A DNA stretch of 64,000 nucleotides. It comes from Nannobrachium achirus. Its lineage: Eukaryota; Chordata; Actinopteri; Myctophiformes; Myctophidae. Position 1 is the first letter of the stretch. Each line of letters starts with the position of its first letter. The translations under genes and the position numbers were made by a program. The notes beneath the pieces are model-generated. The model had not been told where the DNA came from, did no database searches, and saw only the letters and a program-made list of their open reading frames with translations. This document shows positions 49,811 through 61,149 of the stretch, piece by piece. Location of the stretch: positions 58,268,919 through 58,332,918 of the forward strand of contig OY997652.1 in the NCBI GenBank assembly GCA_963921795.1, in the 5' to 3' direction.

Positions 49811-50199
49811 ATATAAAATATTGAATAATTCAAGCCAATGGACTCAAATGGACCTGTAAGGGTCCATGTGGTTCTGTTTGTATTCTGAGTGAAAAGCAAA
49901 CATTCTTTCACTGCCTTCTGTTAATAATCTATAATAACATTAACGTTAATGTTAAGAAAAGTGATGTAAGGTAATGTTTTTGTTAAAATTACAATAATTT
50001 TGTGAAAAAGGTTAAAGCTGTAGAGCCACAAGCCATAGTCTTTTGTGGATTTAAAATCCTCTTAGCACTTGATAGTTCTCATAAATAAAAGCTTTCCCCA
50101 CCTTATACAGTGTGCCAAACACCCCAGGGCCCAGGACTTGGATCTTCTTCAGCTCTGGGGCCCTCAGGATGCGGGTGTGAACCTTAGCCTTGTAGCAAC

Positions 50200-50290
50200 T
50201 CATAATGTAATAATGGCTCATAACGTAAAACAAACTCATAATGTAATAATGGCTCATAACGTAAAACAAACTCATAATGTAATAAAATCA
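50200..50290. repeat. Tandem ~36-bp repeat (ataatggctcataacgtaaa)
   Basis: About 2.5 direct units of caaactcataatgtaataatggctcataacgtaaaa. The partner at 7725-7790 has fewer units. Confidence 0.85.
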
Positions 50291-50329
50291 CAGGGCTCCT
50301 CATAATATGGGTATAATACAATTATTTCA

Positions 50330-51555
50330 TTACACTGTATTGACTCTTGTCCCTAGTGGACACATGGGCGAGACAGTCAATGACAATTCAGACTCGAGAC
50401 CTGACTCAAGACAAGTCATTGACTCGAGTACTTCAATACTAGTGTGGACACGCTGGTGTTTCTTCAGGGAACGTGACCGAGCGAAACTCTTGTTACAATG
50501 TTTACATTTAAAAGGTTTTTCTCCAGTGTGAACACGCTGGTGTTTCTTCAGGTAACCTGACCGAGCGAAACTCTTGTTACAATGTTTACATTTAAAAGGT
50601 TTTTCTCCGGTGTGGACACGCTGGTGTTTCTTCAGGGCACAAGACTCACTGAAACTCTTGTTACATTTTTTACAGTGGAAAGGTTTTTCTCCAGTGTGGA
50701 CACGCTGGTGTCTCTTCAGGTCACCAGACACACTGAAACTCTTGTCACAATGTTCACAGTGGAAAGGTTTTTCTCCAGTGTGGAAACGCTTATGTCTCTT
50801 CAGTTCATATGATGAAATGAAACTCTTGTCGCAATGATCACAGTGGAATGTTTTTTCTCCAGTGTGGACACGCTGGTGACTCTTCAGTTCATATGAAGAA
50901 ATGAAACTCTTGTCGCAATGTTCACAGTGGAATGTGTTTTCTCCAGTGTGGACACGCTGGTGTATCTTGAGACGATATGAACAGCTATAACGCTTGTCAC
51001 AATGTTTACAGTGGAAAGGTTTTTCTCCAGTGTGGAAACGCTTATGTCTCTTCAGTTCATATGATGAAATGAAACTCTTGTCGCAATGTTCACAGTGGAA
51101 TGTGTTTTCTCCAGTGTGGACACGCTGGTGTATCTTGAGACCATATGAACAGCTGTAACTCTTGTTACAGAGTTTACACTGGAAAGGTTTTTCACCAGTG
51201 TGGACATCTCCACTTGTCTTCCCCCAATCATCACTGTCTTCAGTGACTTCAGTGTCAGATTCAAGCTCAACTTCAACTTCAGAACAATGTGAAGAGATGT
51301 CTTCATCAACAGGCTTCTCTGGTCTGTGAAGTTGGTCCTCCTGTTCCTCTTTAATCTGTTGGGGCTCTGGTTCCTCCTGTTCCACTTTAATCTGTTGGGG
51401 CTCTGGTTCCTCCTGTTCCTCTTTAATGTGTGGAGGCTCTGGTTCCTCCTGTTCCTCTTTAATCTGTTGGGGCTCTGGTTTCTCCTGGAGCAGACTGGGG
51501 CTCCTCTCCTGTTCAGGAGAAACCTCCTCTTTACACACAACCATGTGCAGGATGT
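50330..51555 (-). CDS. C2H2 zinc-finger protein, terminal exon with nine fingers
   Basis: The exon runs from a CCCTAG acceptor (first base 51555) to the stop at 50330. The frame is open from the acceptor (ILHMVVCKEEVSPEQE). Residues about 20-80 form four near-perfect 12-residue repeats (PEPQQIKEEQEE type, 36 bp each). An acidic DISSHCSEVEVELESDTEV segment follows, then nine consecutive fingers joined by HTGEKPF or HTGENTF linkers, the first FQCKLCNKSYSCSYGLKIHQ and the last FKCKHCNKSFARSRSLKKHQ. All Cys/His pairs are present. Fingers 2, 4 and 5 carry the same SFISSYELK helix. The C-terminal ~40 residues after the last finger read into unrelated DNA (LESGLESEL). The phase-1 acceptor needs an upstream exon not found here. 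Likely a nuclear DNA-binding regulator, target unknown. Confidence 0.88.
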
Positions 51556-51636
51556 CTAGGGGCAGAAAAAGAACATGATAGTCAACAGGGCTTTTCCAGA
51601 TCAGTTTTTACCCCAAGTTGAACATTAAATTGAAAA

Positions 51637-51936
51637 TTGAAACAATTTACACTCCGTCTTCCACCTGAAGATGACTCACTGAATCTTCATCTTGAAAAAA
51701 CAAACTACCTTACATTTTGCCAGCTCCATTACGACCTGCTAGAGCATCCCTTACCCCTTGGTTATGGTTGGGAACTTGTGAATGGGAAGTGCCTTCCAGT
51801 GTGTCACACCCTTCCCCCCTTGCCCCAGCAGCTCCCAACTTATGTGACTCTTCAGATGACAGTAGTACTGATCATGAGTGGAGCCAGTGTGGAGAATCAA
51901 CAGATTCTGATGAAGTGTAGTGGTTTATTAGTTTGA
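51637..51936 (+). pseudogene. Fragment resembling a transposon-derived protein tail
   Basis: A 99-residue frame containing PLGYGWELVNGKCLPVCHTL and PPLPQQLP. It recalls the 'GW...LPPAP' region near the C-terminus of proteins encoded by several fish repeats. After 51840 another frame fits better (CDSSDDSSTDHEWSQ), suggesting a frameshift. No catalytic motif. Weak assignment. Confidence 0.3.
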
Positions 51937-52049
51937 TAAATAATCACTGTATAAGACAAAAGGTGACCTGAAATGGCCTTTGAGATGACCTCTGTGTAAT
52001 TATTTTCAGATCAGAATAAAAAAAAAAACAGGTTAAATGATTAAATTAA

Positions 52050-53639
52050 CACCCAAGGAGCCAAACTCGTTCAGTGACGAGTTAAGGCCACTAGGTGTCA
52101 CCATGCCAAAAGGAGTTATCTCGTCAAGAGACGAGACAACAAAGGGTTAACTGTACGCGCTGCTGCCTGCCCTCTGAATGACATCACGCCGTAGCAGAGA
52201 GAGAGAGAGGGAGAAAATGGCGGAGGCTGGTTACATTGATTTCCATTCTATTCTGAAACATAAAAAGGGCTTTATCTATGAATGAGGTGAAAAGAACGCC
52301 AGGGAAGCAGAGATCTGATTGTTTTCACGGCGACACTTTACCGCGATGGTCGCCCGCGGTTTGGATTTTAGTTTCGCGAGCTTTTGTAAACAAAGGGATT
52401 ATCTTCCTCAATCGTCAGTGGACACTCCTGGCTGTGCACACGCACGAAGCTTCCGAGGCTCTTCAAAATAAAGTGTGAGTTAACGGCGGCAGCAGCAACA
52501 GCTAGAAATGTTATAAACCTGAGTAGCCCATGTGTTATCAATTATGGATTCCTCAACCGAAAGTCACAGAAAACTAGTTCTACTCATCACTATAGGTCAA
52601 ACTATTTAAAGGACAACTTTAGTTTTTTACAACAAGGGTTCATATTTTAGATTGTAATTAAAGAATATAAAAGATGAGTGTTAAAATTATTTCATTTACT
52701 TCTTTCTATTGTTTTAGAGATTCTTATTTCAGTGGTTGGGGGCATGCGTACAAGTGGCTAAATATGTCATTTTACACAACATAAGCCCATTCGCAAGATA
52801 CAACGAAACCTTTCATGATTGGATGTGACTTATGGGGGCTAGAAGTGTTACAGTAAATAGCAATAAAGAAACTGCTGGCTTATTGTGTCTAAAAATATAT
52901 ATTTTGCCACTTGTACGCATACCCCCATGCGTACGCATGCCCCACATTTTAGCACGGTAAACACGATAAAACAATAGAACGAAGCAAATGAAAACATTTT
53001 AACTCTTTTAGTGCCACCCGTTCACCACTAGAGGGCGCCCCAGGTGCCATAGAAAATCCCATAGAGATATGCTGGTATATGCAGAAGCCCTGCAGCCATG
53101 ACTTGCCTGAACACTTTCCTTTGTGCATGTACAGGAAGAGGATGAAGTTAGCTTGACGTTAGCTATTGGCTACCAAGCATTTTAGAAGCCTTATTTTCGT
53201 GAACTTAGCCATGATTAAACCTTGCACACCTCATGCATGGGAAAAAAACAGAGAAGAATGAGCTCTAAAAATGCACTCCAATGCAATCCTGGATTGCATT
53301 GGAGTGGATTTGTGCAGTTTGTTCACAGCTTTCAAACAAAAAAATCCGATTGGAAATCCGTTCAGGCATTCTTGAGATAATCGCCATTATGTTTTACATG
53401 TTATGTAAACAAACATGGCTGCCCTGTATGTTAGATGGGGTTGTATGGGGGTGGAACATGCAAAATCGCGATTGAAATCATGTTCACTAGATTTGATGGG
53501 GTCCAAAAAAAATTTTTTTTTTTTTTAAATTTTCAAAAAAAAGATTTTTTTTTTTTTTTCAAAAACCGAACATGTTCGGTTTTGGCATATGTAATACGTT
53601 TTAAAAAACCGAACATGTTCGGTTTTGGCACTGGATGAG
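52050..53639. mobile_element. E1: TTAA-flanked non-autonomous element
   Basis: TTAA at 52046-52049 and 53640-53643. The ends CACCCAAGGAGCCAAACTCG and the complement of the right end, CTCATCCAGTGCCAAAACCG, are moderately alike (GCCAAA block). It contains actcgttcagtgacgag (fold-back) at the left and twin CCGAACATGTTCGG palindromes at the right. A diverged left half recurs at 56719-57090. PiggyBac-like by the TTAA target only; no transposase. Confidence 0.5.
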
Positions 53640-53644
53640 TTAAC

Positions 53645-54449
53645 ACTCACTTTTTCTTTTCTCTAATTACAATCTAAAATATGAACCCTTGTTGTAAAAA
53701 AACAAAGTTGTCCTTTAAAGTTTTTCGTCATAGCTGATGGCAGCCATTTTGGATTTTGGGCTCTGACGAATTTCGCCCGCATTTTTGCAAGGGGCATGGG
53801 AGCTCAATTTGTTATTTTACCTTCAAGTGACAAATCCACTGAGAAACGGACCTTTTCTCTCCACGGTCACGGAATTATCGAAAATGATCTAACTATGCAT
53901 GCTTAAAGTGGCAGTTCAGTGAATTAAGCTATTTGTTTATAGACATATTAAACATGTAGAATTGTAGTTTCTGAACAGCTGTTAAAAAAAAATGTGAACT
54001 TTATATTAAAGCATTGTGGAATAAGACTGCTTTACGTTTTTGAATCATGCCTGGGCTATCATATTTTTAATGCTTTACCGTCGTGCGCATCACGGTAATA
54101 CTATTAATTAATTACTCTTGATAGGCTACTTGACAGCCTATCAAAGGTCGGTTAATAGGCATCTCCTCTTCCCTTCATGTTAGTTAGCGCCGGTAGCTAA
54201 ACGCTAACGTTCACACTGTTGCACACGCTCACGCATGCACGCACACACACTGTGCGTGTGCGTGCGTGCATCAATCCACACTCCACTAGCCTCGCGTAGC
54301 CAGGCTTTCACTCTGACACTCCACAGACCCACAGAGTTTGGTTAGCAGTTAGCATTGCCTAGCTTTCCTCGTCTCCCCTGTCTGTGTTGTGAGACTGGTG
54401 CGGAGATAAGAGAAGCAGGCAAACTCATGCTGCCCCACTCAGCCAATCA

Positions 54450-54512
<63 letters not shown>

Positions 54513-54610
54513 CGTGCGTGTGCGTGCGTGTGAGTGAGAGAGAGTGGTGGAAAAAAGTACTCAAACGTTTTACTTGAGTAAAACTGTAAAAGTATCACTA
54601 CTGCATTGTA
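53645..54610. other. Non-coding stretch with a (TG)n microsatellite
   Basis: No gene recognised. The word aatctaaaatatgaaccctt at ~53668 is the inverse of 52637-52658 inside E1 (short inverted repeat). It contains an alternating CACGCA/GTGCGTG hairpin at 54226-54270 and (TG)n at 54452-54508 followed by TGCG repeats. Confidence 0.45.
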
Positions 54611-54614
54611 GAAA

Positions 54615-56362
54615 CTACTGAAAACTAGAAAAGAAAATTTCTAAGACATTTTAAGTGTGCCTGCAGCTAGCTACCTTGTATAGCAGTTGGTGTTAGCATT
54701 AGCATTTTTCATTAACATTAAAATCATTATTAGAATTTTTTACATCAGCATTTTTATCATTAGCTTTAACATTAACATTTTTTTAGCATTATCATATTTT
54801 TTTTCCTTTAAACATTAGCATTTGTTAACATTAGCATTTTTAGCATTAGCATTTTTAGCATTAGCATGTGTTAGCATTTGCATGTGTTAGCATAGCATTA
54901 GCATGTGTTAACGTTAGCATATTTGTTAGCATTAGCATTAACATGTGTTAGCATTAGCATGTATTAGTGTTAGCATTAGCATTTGTTAGCATTAGCATGT
55001 ATTATTTGTTAGCATTAGCATGTATTATCATTAGCATTTGTTAGCATTAGCATTAGCATGTGTTAGCATTAGCGTTTGTTAGCATTAGCATGTGTTAGCA
55101 TTAGCATGTGTTAGCATTAGCATTTGTTAGCATTAGCATGTGTTAGCATTAGCATGTGTTAACATTAACATTAGCATTTGTTAGCATTAGCATGTGTTAG
55201 CATTAACATTAGCATTTTTAGCATTAGCATGTGTTAGCATTAGCATTTGTTAGCATTAGCATTAGCGGTTAGCCGTTGGGACTGTGGGACCACCCACCGA
55301 GTTTGTGACCAGTAACGTGTTGGGAAGTGGTGACATGGCTGTTTAAAGCCCAGCCAATAGGAAGGCAGAGGGGGCGGGGCTTAAGCATTTACAGATAGTT
55401 CCTATTTGCCATGTAAGTACACACAGCGAGTTGCGAGACGGTACCATGCTGCAAACTGGAGATAAAGCTGTTTAAAGCTAAGCCAATAGGAAGATAGGGG
55501 TGGGGCTTAAGAGGGGGCGGGGCTTAAGTAATAAGTCCCTATTGGCCGTTTAAGTCCAGACACCAAGTTTCAAGACGGTACCATGCTGTGAACTGGAGAA
55601 GTGGCTGTTTAAAACCCAGCCAATAGGAATACAGAGGGTGCGGGGCTTAATCAATTACAGCTCATCCCTATTGGCCGGAAAAAGACCAAAGTTGTGTGTG
55701 CATTTTAAAGTTTAAATCACGTTGCTAGGCAAAAGTATGGCAGAGTTATGTGGCGCCAAAGTTTCTGTTTTTTTTCCCATTCAAAGTCAATGGGGGTTTT
55801 TGCGCATAGTTTTTTATGAATTACGTTGCCATGGTAACGCGGATCGGAAAGAAAAGTAATAGCACACCATTCCCGGCCGAGCCGCACATTTTGATGTATA
55901 TATTGCGGGGGTGGCGTAAATCGCGCGGCAGTTATTACGTGCTGAAATTTCCCCCATTCTAAGTCAATGGGGTTTTTGGGCGTCGTTTTTTGCGAATTAC
56001 GTCGCAATGGTAACGCGGATCGGAAAGAAAAGTAATAGCACACCATTCCCGGCCGAGCCGCACGTTTTGATGTATATATTGCGGCGGTGGCGTAAATCGT
56101 GCGGCAGTTATTACGTGCCGAAATTTGCAAGGAACTTACTTACTTACTTACTTAAGTATGGCGGATTACAATAAGTGTTTTGCCATTGCATTGCATGGCA
56201 GGCACACTTAATTAATTAATCAAGTATGGCGGATTACAATAAGTGTTTTGCCATTGCGTTGCATGGCAGGCACACTTAATTACTGACTGACTGACTTAAG
56301 TATGGCGGATTACAATAAGTGTTTTGCCATTGCATTGCATGGCAGGCACACTTAATAATACT
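54615..56362. mobile_element. M2: second member of the M1 family
   Basis: The left end ctagaaaagaaaatttctaa plus ttaagtgtgcctgcagct matches M1. The inner right part (55620-56110) repeats the M1 units (cggatcggaaagaaaagtaa, gccgcacgttttgatgta). The right end is three tandem ~68-bp copies of atggcggattacaataagtg...ggcaggcacacttaatta (56155-56355). The 129-bp units are absent and the TTAGCA tract is expanded. A diverged ~120-bp unit (ccagccaataggaa.gcagaggg) occurs three times at 55320-55640. Confidence 0.65.
54690..55268. repeat. (TTAGCA)n-derived minisatellite, ~580 bp
   Basis: Imperfect TTAGCATTAGCATGTGTTAG-type units. The seed gttagcattagcatt is present as a single short stretch in M1 at 41494-41510. 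Confidence 0.92.
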
Positions 56363-56714
56363 CATGTAAAGTCAAAGTACCTGAATACAAAGTACTTGAG
56401 TAAATGTACTTAGTTACTTTATTTTTTGAGTAAATGTACTTCAGTGCCTTTTTTTTATTTTTTATCAAGAAAACCAAAGTGGATACTTCTGTGAATGGGC
56501 GTGGCTTCATTGTGTGCATAGGCCACGACCCTACAGTCCTTGTCAGAAAGGCCAGAAAAATATGTATTGGATTTGACAAATTTTGAAACATTTTTTCAAA
56601 CTTTCGATTTTTTCCATCATTAAAATGTTGTCTGTTGGTTAATAATACATTACTCTGTTGTGTGACAAAGTGGGAATACACTTGTTATCATCTTTATTTG
56701 ACTGAACTCCCCCT
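56363..56714. other. Non-coding spacer
   Basis: No gene. The words aagtacctgaatacaaagtacttgagtaaatgtactt resemble the end of a common fish repeat (also actcaaacgttttacttgag near 54560, inverted), so M2 may have inserted into it: the two pieces flank M2. Confidence 0.45.
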
Positions 56715-56718
56715 TTAA

Positions 56719-57090
56719 CACTTGGGGAGCCAAACTCGTTCAGGGACGAGTTAAGGCCACTAGGTGCCCCCCTGCCACAGGAAGTTATCTCGTTCACAGA
56801 CGAGGCAACAAACAGTTAACTTTTTGAGCCTGCAGCTGCCCTTTGAATGACCTGAGTCCATTACGTCACCCAGTCAGTGCAGGCAGCCCCTCTGGGGAAG
56901 ACATCACGGAAGGACTTAACATTGCTTTAGATTCTACTTTGAAACATAAGAACGGCTTTATCTAAGAATGAGATGAAAACAGCCCCATGGAAGCAGAGAG
57001 CTGATTGTTTTCACGGCGACACTTTACCGCGATTTTACAGCGATACAACCTTCCGGAAGGACTTCATTTTCAAGATGGCGTGACTAGTGT
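56719..57090. repeat. E1-related fragment
   Basis: TTAA followed by cacttggggagccaaactcg, and later ttgttttcacggcgacactt, match 52050-52340. It is truncated before the zinc-finger fragment. Confidence 0.6.
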
Positions 57091-57092
57091 CA

Positions 57093-57430
57093 CGCTAACT
57101 CTTGTCACAATGTTTACAGTGGAATGTTTTTGAGCGGTGGTCACACCGTCTCCATAGCGTGGCCGTGTGTGTAGGTATGTTTGTTAGTGTGTTAGTTTGT
57201 TTGTATGTGGGTGGGTGGGTCTGTATGTAGCCTCAAGCCTGTGTAGTACCTTTTCCGACCACACATGTTAAGGGAGGGGCGCTGTTGTCCAGGCCACACA
57301 CACACACACACACACGGGGGGGGGGGGGGGGGGGGGGAGACCACCGCTCAGTTCACACGGGGGGGGGGGGGGGGGGGAGACCACCGCTCAGTTCACACGG
57401 GTGTGATTTTTTCTCCAGTGTGGACAAACA
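57093..57430 (-). pseudogene. Zinc-finger fragment split by an insertion
   Basis: Minus strand 57133-57100 reads FHCKHCDK and minus 57425-57408 reads VHTGEK. Together they are the linker/finger start seen at 50330-51555. They are separated by ~275 bp that begins gagcggtggtc (57134) and ends with gaccaccgctc (twice, 57340 and 57380), an inverted pair, and includes (CA)n and two G15+ runs. An isolated finger relic. Confidence 0.65.
57301..57378. repeat. (CA)n plus poly-G runs, duplicated 41-bp unit
   Basis: A G21-type run followed by agaccaccgctcagttcacacgg occurs twice in tandem. Poly-G lengths are assembly-sensitive. Confidence 0.85.
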
Positions 57431-57678
57431 GACCTAATGGTCTGTTTGCAATTAATCCAACATTAAATAGGTCAGTACATGGTTGAAACCCCAAATAATT
57501 GATGGAAGAGATTTTTCAATGAATTATGTTACTAATAATTATGTTACTTTTTTCATATTAAATCCCAGTTTATAGGCATTTTAAGGTCCCAGCAGCCATC
57601 ATGGACGACAGTCACGCCATCTTGAAAATGAAGACTTTCCGGAAGGTTTATTTTCCTAGAACTTTAGTATGTTCTTAA

Positions 57679-58996
57679 CCCTTTTATGCATGACCTACCA
57701 ATACCTACACTCTTCCATGAGTGGGGTAAAAAATTACCCCAATTAAAATCAATGCGTTTTTGCAATAAACTACTTTGCTCTCACACATATCTCTGCCATA
57801 CTTTTGCCTAGTAAAGTGATATCAACTTTAAAATGCTCACACGACTTGGGCCTTTTTTAACCACAGTTTGCAGCATGGTACCTGTCTGGACTTACAGAGG
57901 CCAATATGGACGAGCTGTAATTGTTGAAGCCCCGCCCCCTCTTACAAGTCTGTTGTTTCCGGCCGGCCTGACGGTCGCTTCTCGTCCTTAGGGCGTCTTA
58001 CTGGTTATAGTAGTAATAGTAGTAATAGTAGTAGTAATAGTAGTATTAATAGTAGTAATAGTAATAGTTAGTAGTAGTAATAGTTGTTTAGTATGTGAAC
58101 GGTCACAGCTTGTCCGTATTTATGTATGTATCTGTCACGCCTGACACTGTTCTATTGGTTTGTGCTCTGACATCATGCTCTGATGTCACTGTGATGTCAG
58201 GGGAACCACTCTAACAGATGGGTTTACCGCTCTGACATCACACTCTGGCTTCACTGTGATGTCACACTAACAGAATCCCTTTTATGCCCATACATAGAGA
58301 TCCCTGTCTGTAGAACCAGCCACACAGCTATGGGCTGTCTTGCCATCTGTCTTGGCCATATATGGATTCTGTTAGTGTGGTATGTGGCCGATGTGGTCTC
58401 CATATATGGGAAATTCCCATATGAAGACCTGTTAGATATGGGCTTAATATTGATGAAATCAGGGAACTCCATGTATGGGCATAAAGCGTGATTGCATGTC
58501 AGAGCGGCAAACCCATTCTGTTAGAGTGGTTCCCCTGACATCACAGTGACATCAGAGCATGATGTCAGAACGGTACAATGCTGCGAACTGGAGTTGTGGT
58601 GGTTTAAAGCCCAGCCAATAGGAAGACAATTACAGTTTTTCCCTATTGGCCTGAAAAAAGGCCCAAGTCGCGTGAGCATTTTAAAGTAGTGAAATCACGT
58701 CGCTAGGCAAAAGTATGGCAGAGTTTCTATGAGAGCAAAGTAGTTTATTGCAAAAACGCATTGATTTTAATTGGGGTCATTTTTTACCCCACTCATGGAA
58801 GAGTGGGGTAGTGATACAAAAACTGCAATTTCTTAAAATTAATGAAAGAATAAATAAAAATGCAAATGGCCTCATGTCACAAACATGTTTTATGAGGAAT
58901 AACTGGAATATGAAAATATTAACACTTTTGCTTTGAAAGATTTTGAAGAATAACAACCCCTGGGGTCATTTTTGACCCCACTTATGCATCTAAGGG
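57679..58996. mobile_element. piggyBac-like non-autonomous element
   Basis: TTAA at 57675-57678 and 58997-59000. The left end CCCTTTTATGCATGACC and the complement of the right end, CCCTTAGATGCATAAGT, form TIRs. CCCTT plus TTAA is the piggyBac signature. Subterminal arms (57715-57800 and 58720-58810) are also inverted (cactcttccatgagtggggt). It carries inserted H-family pieces (57965-58002 and 58140-58530) and a TAGTAATAG tract (58005-58090). No transposase. Confidence 0.75.
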
Positions 58997-58999
58997 TTA

Positions 59000-59318
59000 A
59001 AAGGATCCCTGGCTAATACAACAAATATGCCTTAATACATTATGATTGTCCTCTATAACTACAATGTAAAATTAAAAACACCATAAATATTGTATTTCTT
59101 CTAGAAATAGCTAATCTTTCTCTCAATAGGGGAAATGCCTGTAGCAAGTTGATGATGTCATAAATGTCATGTGTGATCTATACCTATGGAATTTATGGCA
59201 TGCATGTGCAAAAAAAATTGCACCCTTGCGAAGTGAGCGATGCAAACATATTTCGATTTTCAAGCCTTGTTTTTTCTTTAAATAATCATATATGCTTTTC
59301 CCTTTTAAATTGAAGATA
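59000..59318. other. Non-coding spacer
   Basis: Nothing recognised. Plain AT-rich sequence between two TTAA-flanked elements. Confidence 0.4.
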
Positions 59319-59322
59319 TTAA

Positions 59323-60953
59323 CTCATTGACTGCCAAGGCCCGAGTTTCCCGAGTTATTACAGTAGTCCCAGGCTGCCACAGCCCGAGTTTCCCGAGTTG
59401 GAAGCCATTTTGAAAAAAAATATTTTTTTTTTATAAAAACATTTCTAAAAATGCCTAAAATGTATTAGGCATGATCGCAATCGCGAAATTGCATGGTTAG
59501 CCCCATAACAAACACATCTTTCAAAATGGCAAAAATGGCTGTTTTGTCTGACTTTGAAGGCTTCCGTGCACAAAAAAATGATCCGTGCACAGTGATGTCA
59601 TTACGTGCGCGTCCCGCGTCTCTGACGCATTCACGTTGCCTAGAGACGCATTCACGTCAGTGTTCTGGGGTCCCACGGACGCATCACCTCCATTGGAAAA
59701 TAACTTGGAATAAAAAAAGAAACTGAAAAAGTATCCAATTAAAATATAACTTACAAATGTAAACGTTTGCTGACGGCGTCACGTGTATTTTCCGACAGCA
59801 TTAAATTCATGATATTGTATTTATTATGTTAGTGTATACTGAGTGAGTCTGCTCACTGCTCAGACAGCGACCCCGCCTCCTCTCCCCCTGTCCTCTTCAT
59901 CCTCTTCATTCAATAACAACTGGATGCACGCGCTATAGTTAGTTTATAGATGTGGTGGACATTGGACAACGTGTTGAAGCCACACAGGTCTTCATTGCGT
60001 CTTTACAACAATAGCGACGATTAACGCCGTGGTGAACATGGTCAAATAACCTTTATTGGCTCAACTACAACACGGAGGAAGCAAGCTAGCCTAGCATGTA
60101 TGCTATCTGAGACAGTATGTATGTAGCCTAGGCTGCCTAACTGTTTGATTGATTATAGCGTTTTCGTGGCGGCGCCGTCCCTGTGGTGGTCCGCCGGGGC
60201 CGCGGACCACCGCGGCCGCCTGTGCCTTGCCCTCCCGCATCCATAGAGGGGCGGCACGTCCCTCTATGATCAACCGTTCAAAACAAAAGTAGCCGATCTA
60301 CAAGCAATCCCAATCTACTGTTTTTGACCCAGTCCACTGGTTCTCTGTACAGCAGAGCAAACACAAGCACGGCAGATAGCATTTCCCCCATTCCATAGAA
60401 GCAGTAACAGTACAAACAGGATACATCTCACTGAGAAGATCCATATATTATCGATGTATATAAAATAACAGGTGGCTGTTGATTATGAAGACTCGGTAAA
60501 AGCTTCTATCTGCGCCCCCAAGTGGTCAACATCCGATATTACCGGTGAACATAACCATAATAACCAATTCAATGCACTTTGTCCAAAATGACATGACGTG
60601 TTGAATTTTTGTGGGACCCATAAAATATCCCTGGGACGCATCCGAAAGACACTCCTTGGGTCCCGGGACTCATTACATTAAAAACCTATTAACATCACTG
60701 CGTGCACTAGAAATTTAGGAAGGTGGCAGTGTTTGTTTTGTCTGACTTTGAAGGCTTCGATCTCATGAATGCCTGAACGGATTTCCAAGCGGATTTTTTT
60801 GTTTGAAAGCTGTTAAAAAGTACTACACATATGATGCATATGTGGTGCATGGGCATGCACGATCCGTGCACAAAAAATGTATCCGTGCACTAGAAATCTA
60901 GGAACGTGGCATCCTGGTACTTGGCGGCCATCTTGAAAAGGGCATTCAATGAG
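59323..60953. mobile_element. E2: TTAA-flanked element, CTCATTGANTGCC ends
   Basis: TTAA at 59319-59322 and 60954-60957. The left end CTCATTGACTGCCAAGG and the complement of the right end, CTCATTGAATGCCCTTT, are inverted. It shares gcctgaacggatttccaa with E1 (inverted, 53335-53375). The interior contains a MITE-like CG-rich palindrome (60185-60230, ggtccgccggggccgcggac) and cccgagtttcccgagtt repeated twice near the left end. Non-coding. Confidence 0.6.
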
Positions 60954-60962
60954 TTAAATAAT

Positions 60963-61149
60963 ATAAGTTTTTCAAAGGCTTTTTATCTGTATTTTAAACT
61001 TGTATTAGCTGCCTGTCATCTATAACCTGTGAAATTATCCACAGTCTGTCTAAAAGAGTGGTTGTTTTCTCCACTTATGGGTGATATTCATCTAATACAA
61101 TTTTGAAATTCAAATTCAATGGTCTGTTCAGTTTGGTCAATTCATAACA
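60963..61149. repeat. ~187-bp direct repeat, left copy
   Basis: tttttcaaaggct...tcaattcataacac; the right copy is at 62749-62935 with about 95% identity by eye. Together they bracket H6. Confidence 0.85.

Noticed and set aside
52278-52478. 66-residue frame with an upstream ATG-rich, CpG-rich leader
   Set aside because: Lies in E1; the related copy at 56960-57040 does not preserve the frame.
53567-53622. p53 response element
   Set aside because: Two half-sites about 40 bp apart exceed the accepted spacer, and both lie in repeat DNA.
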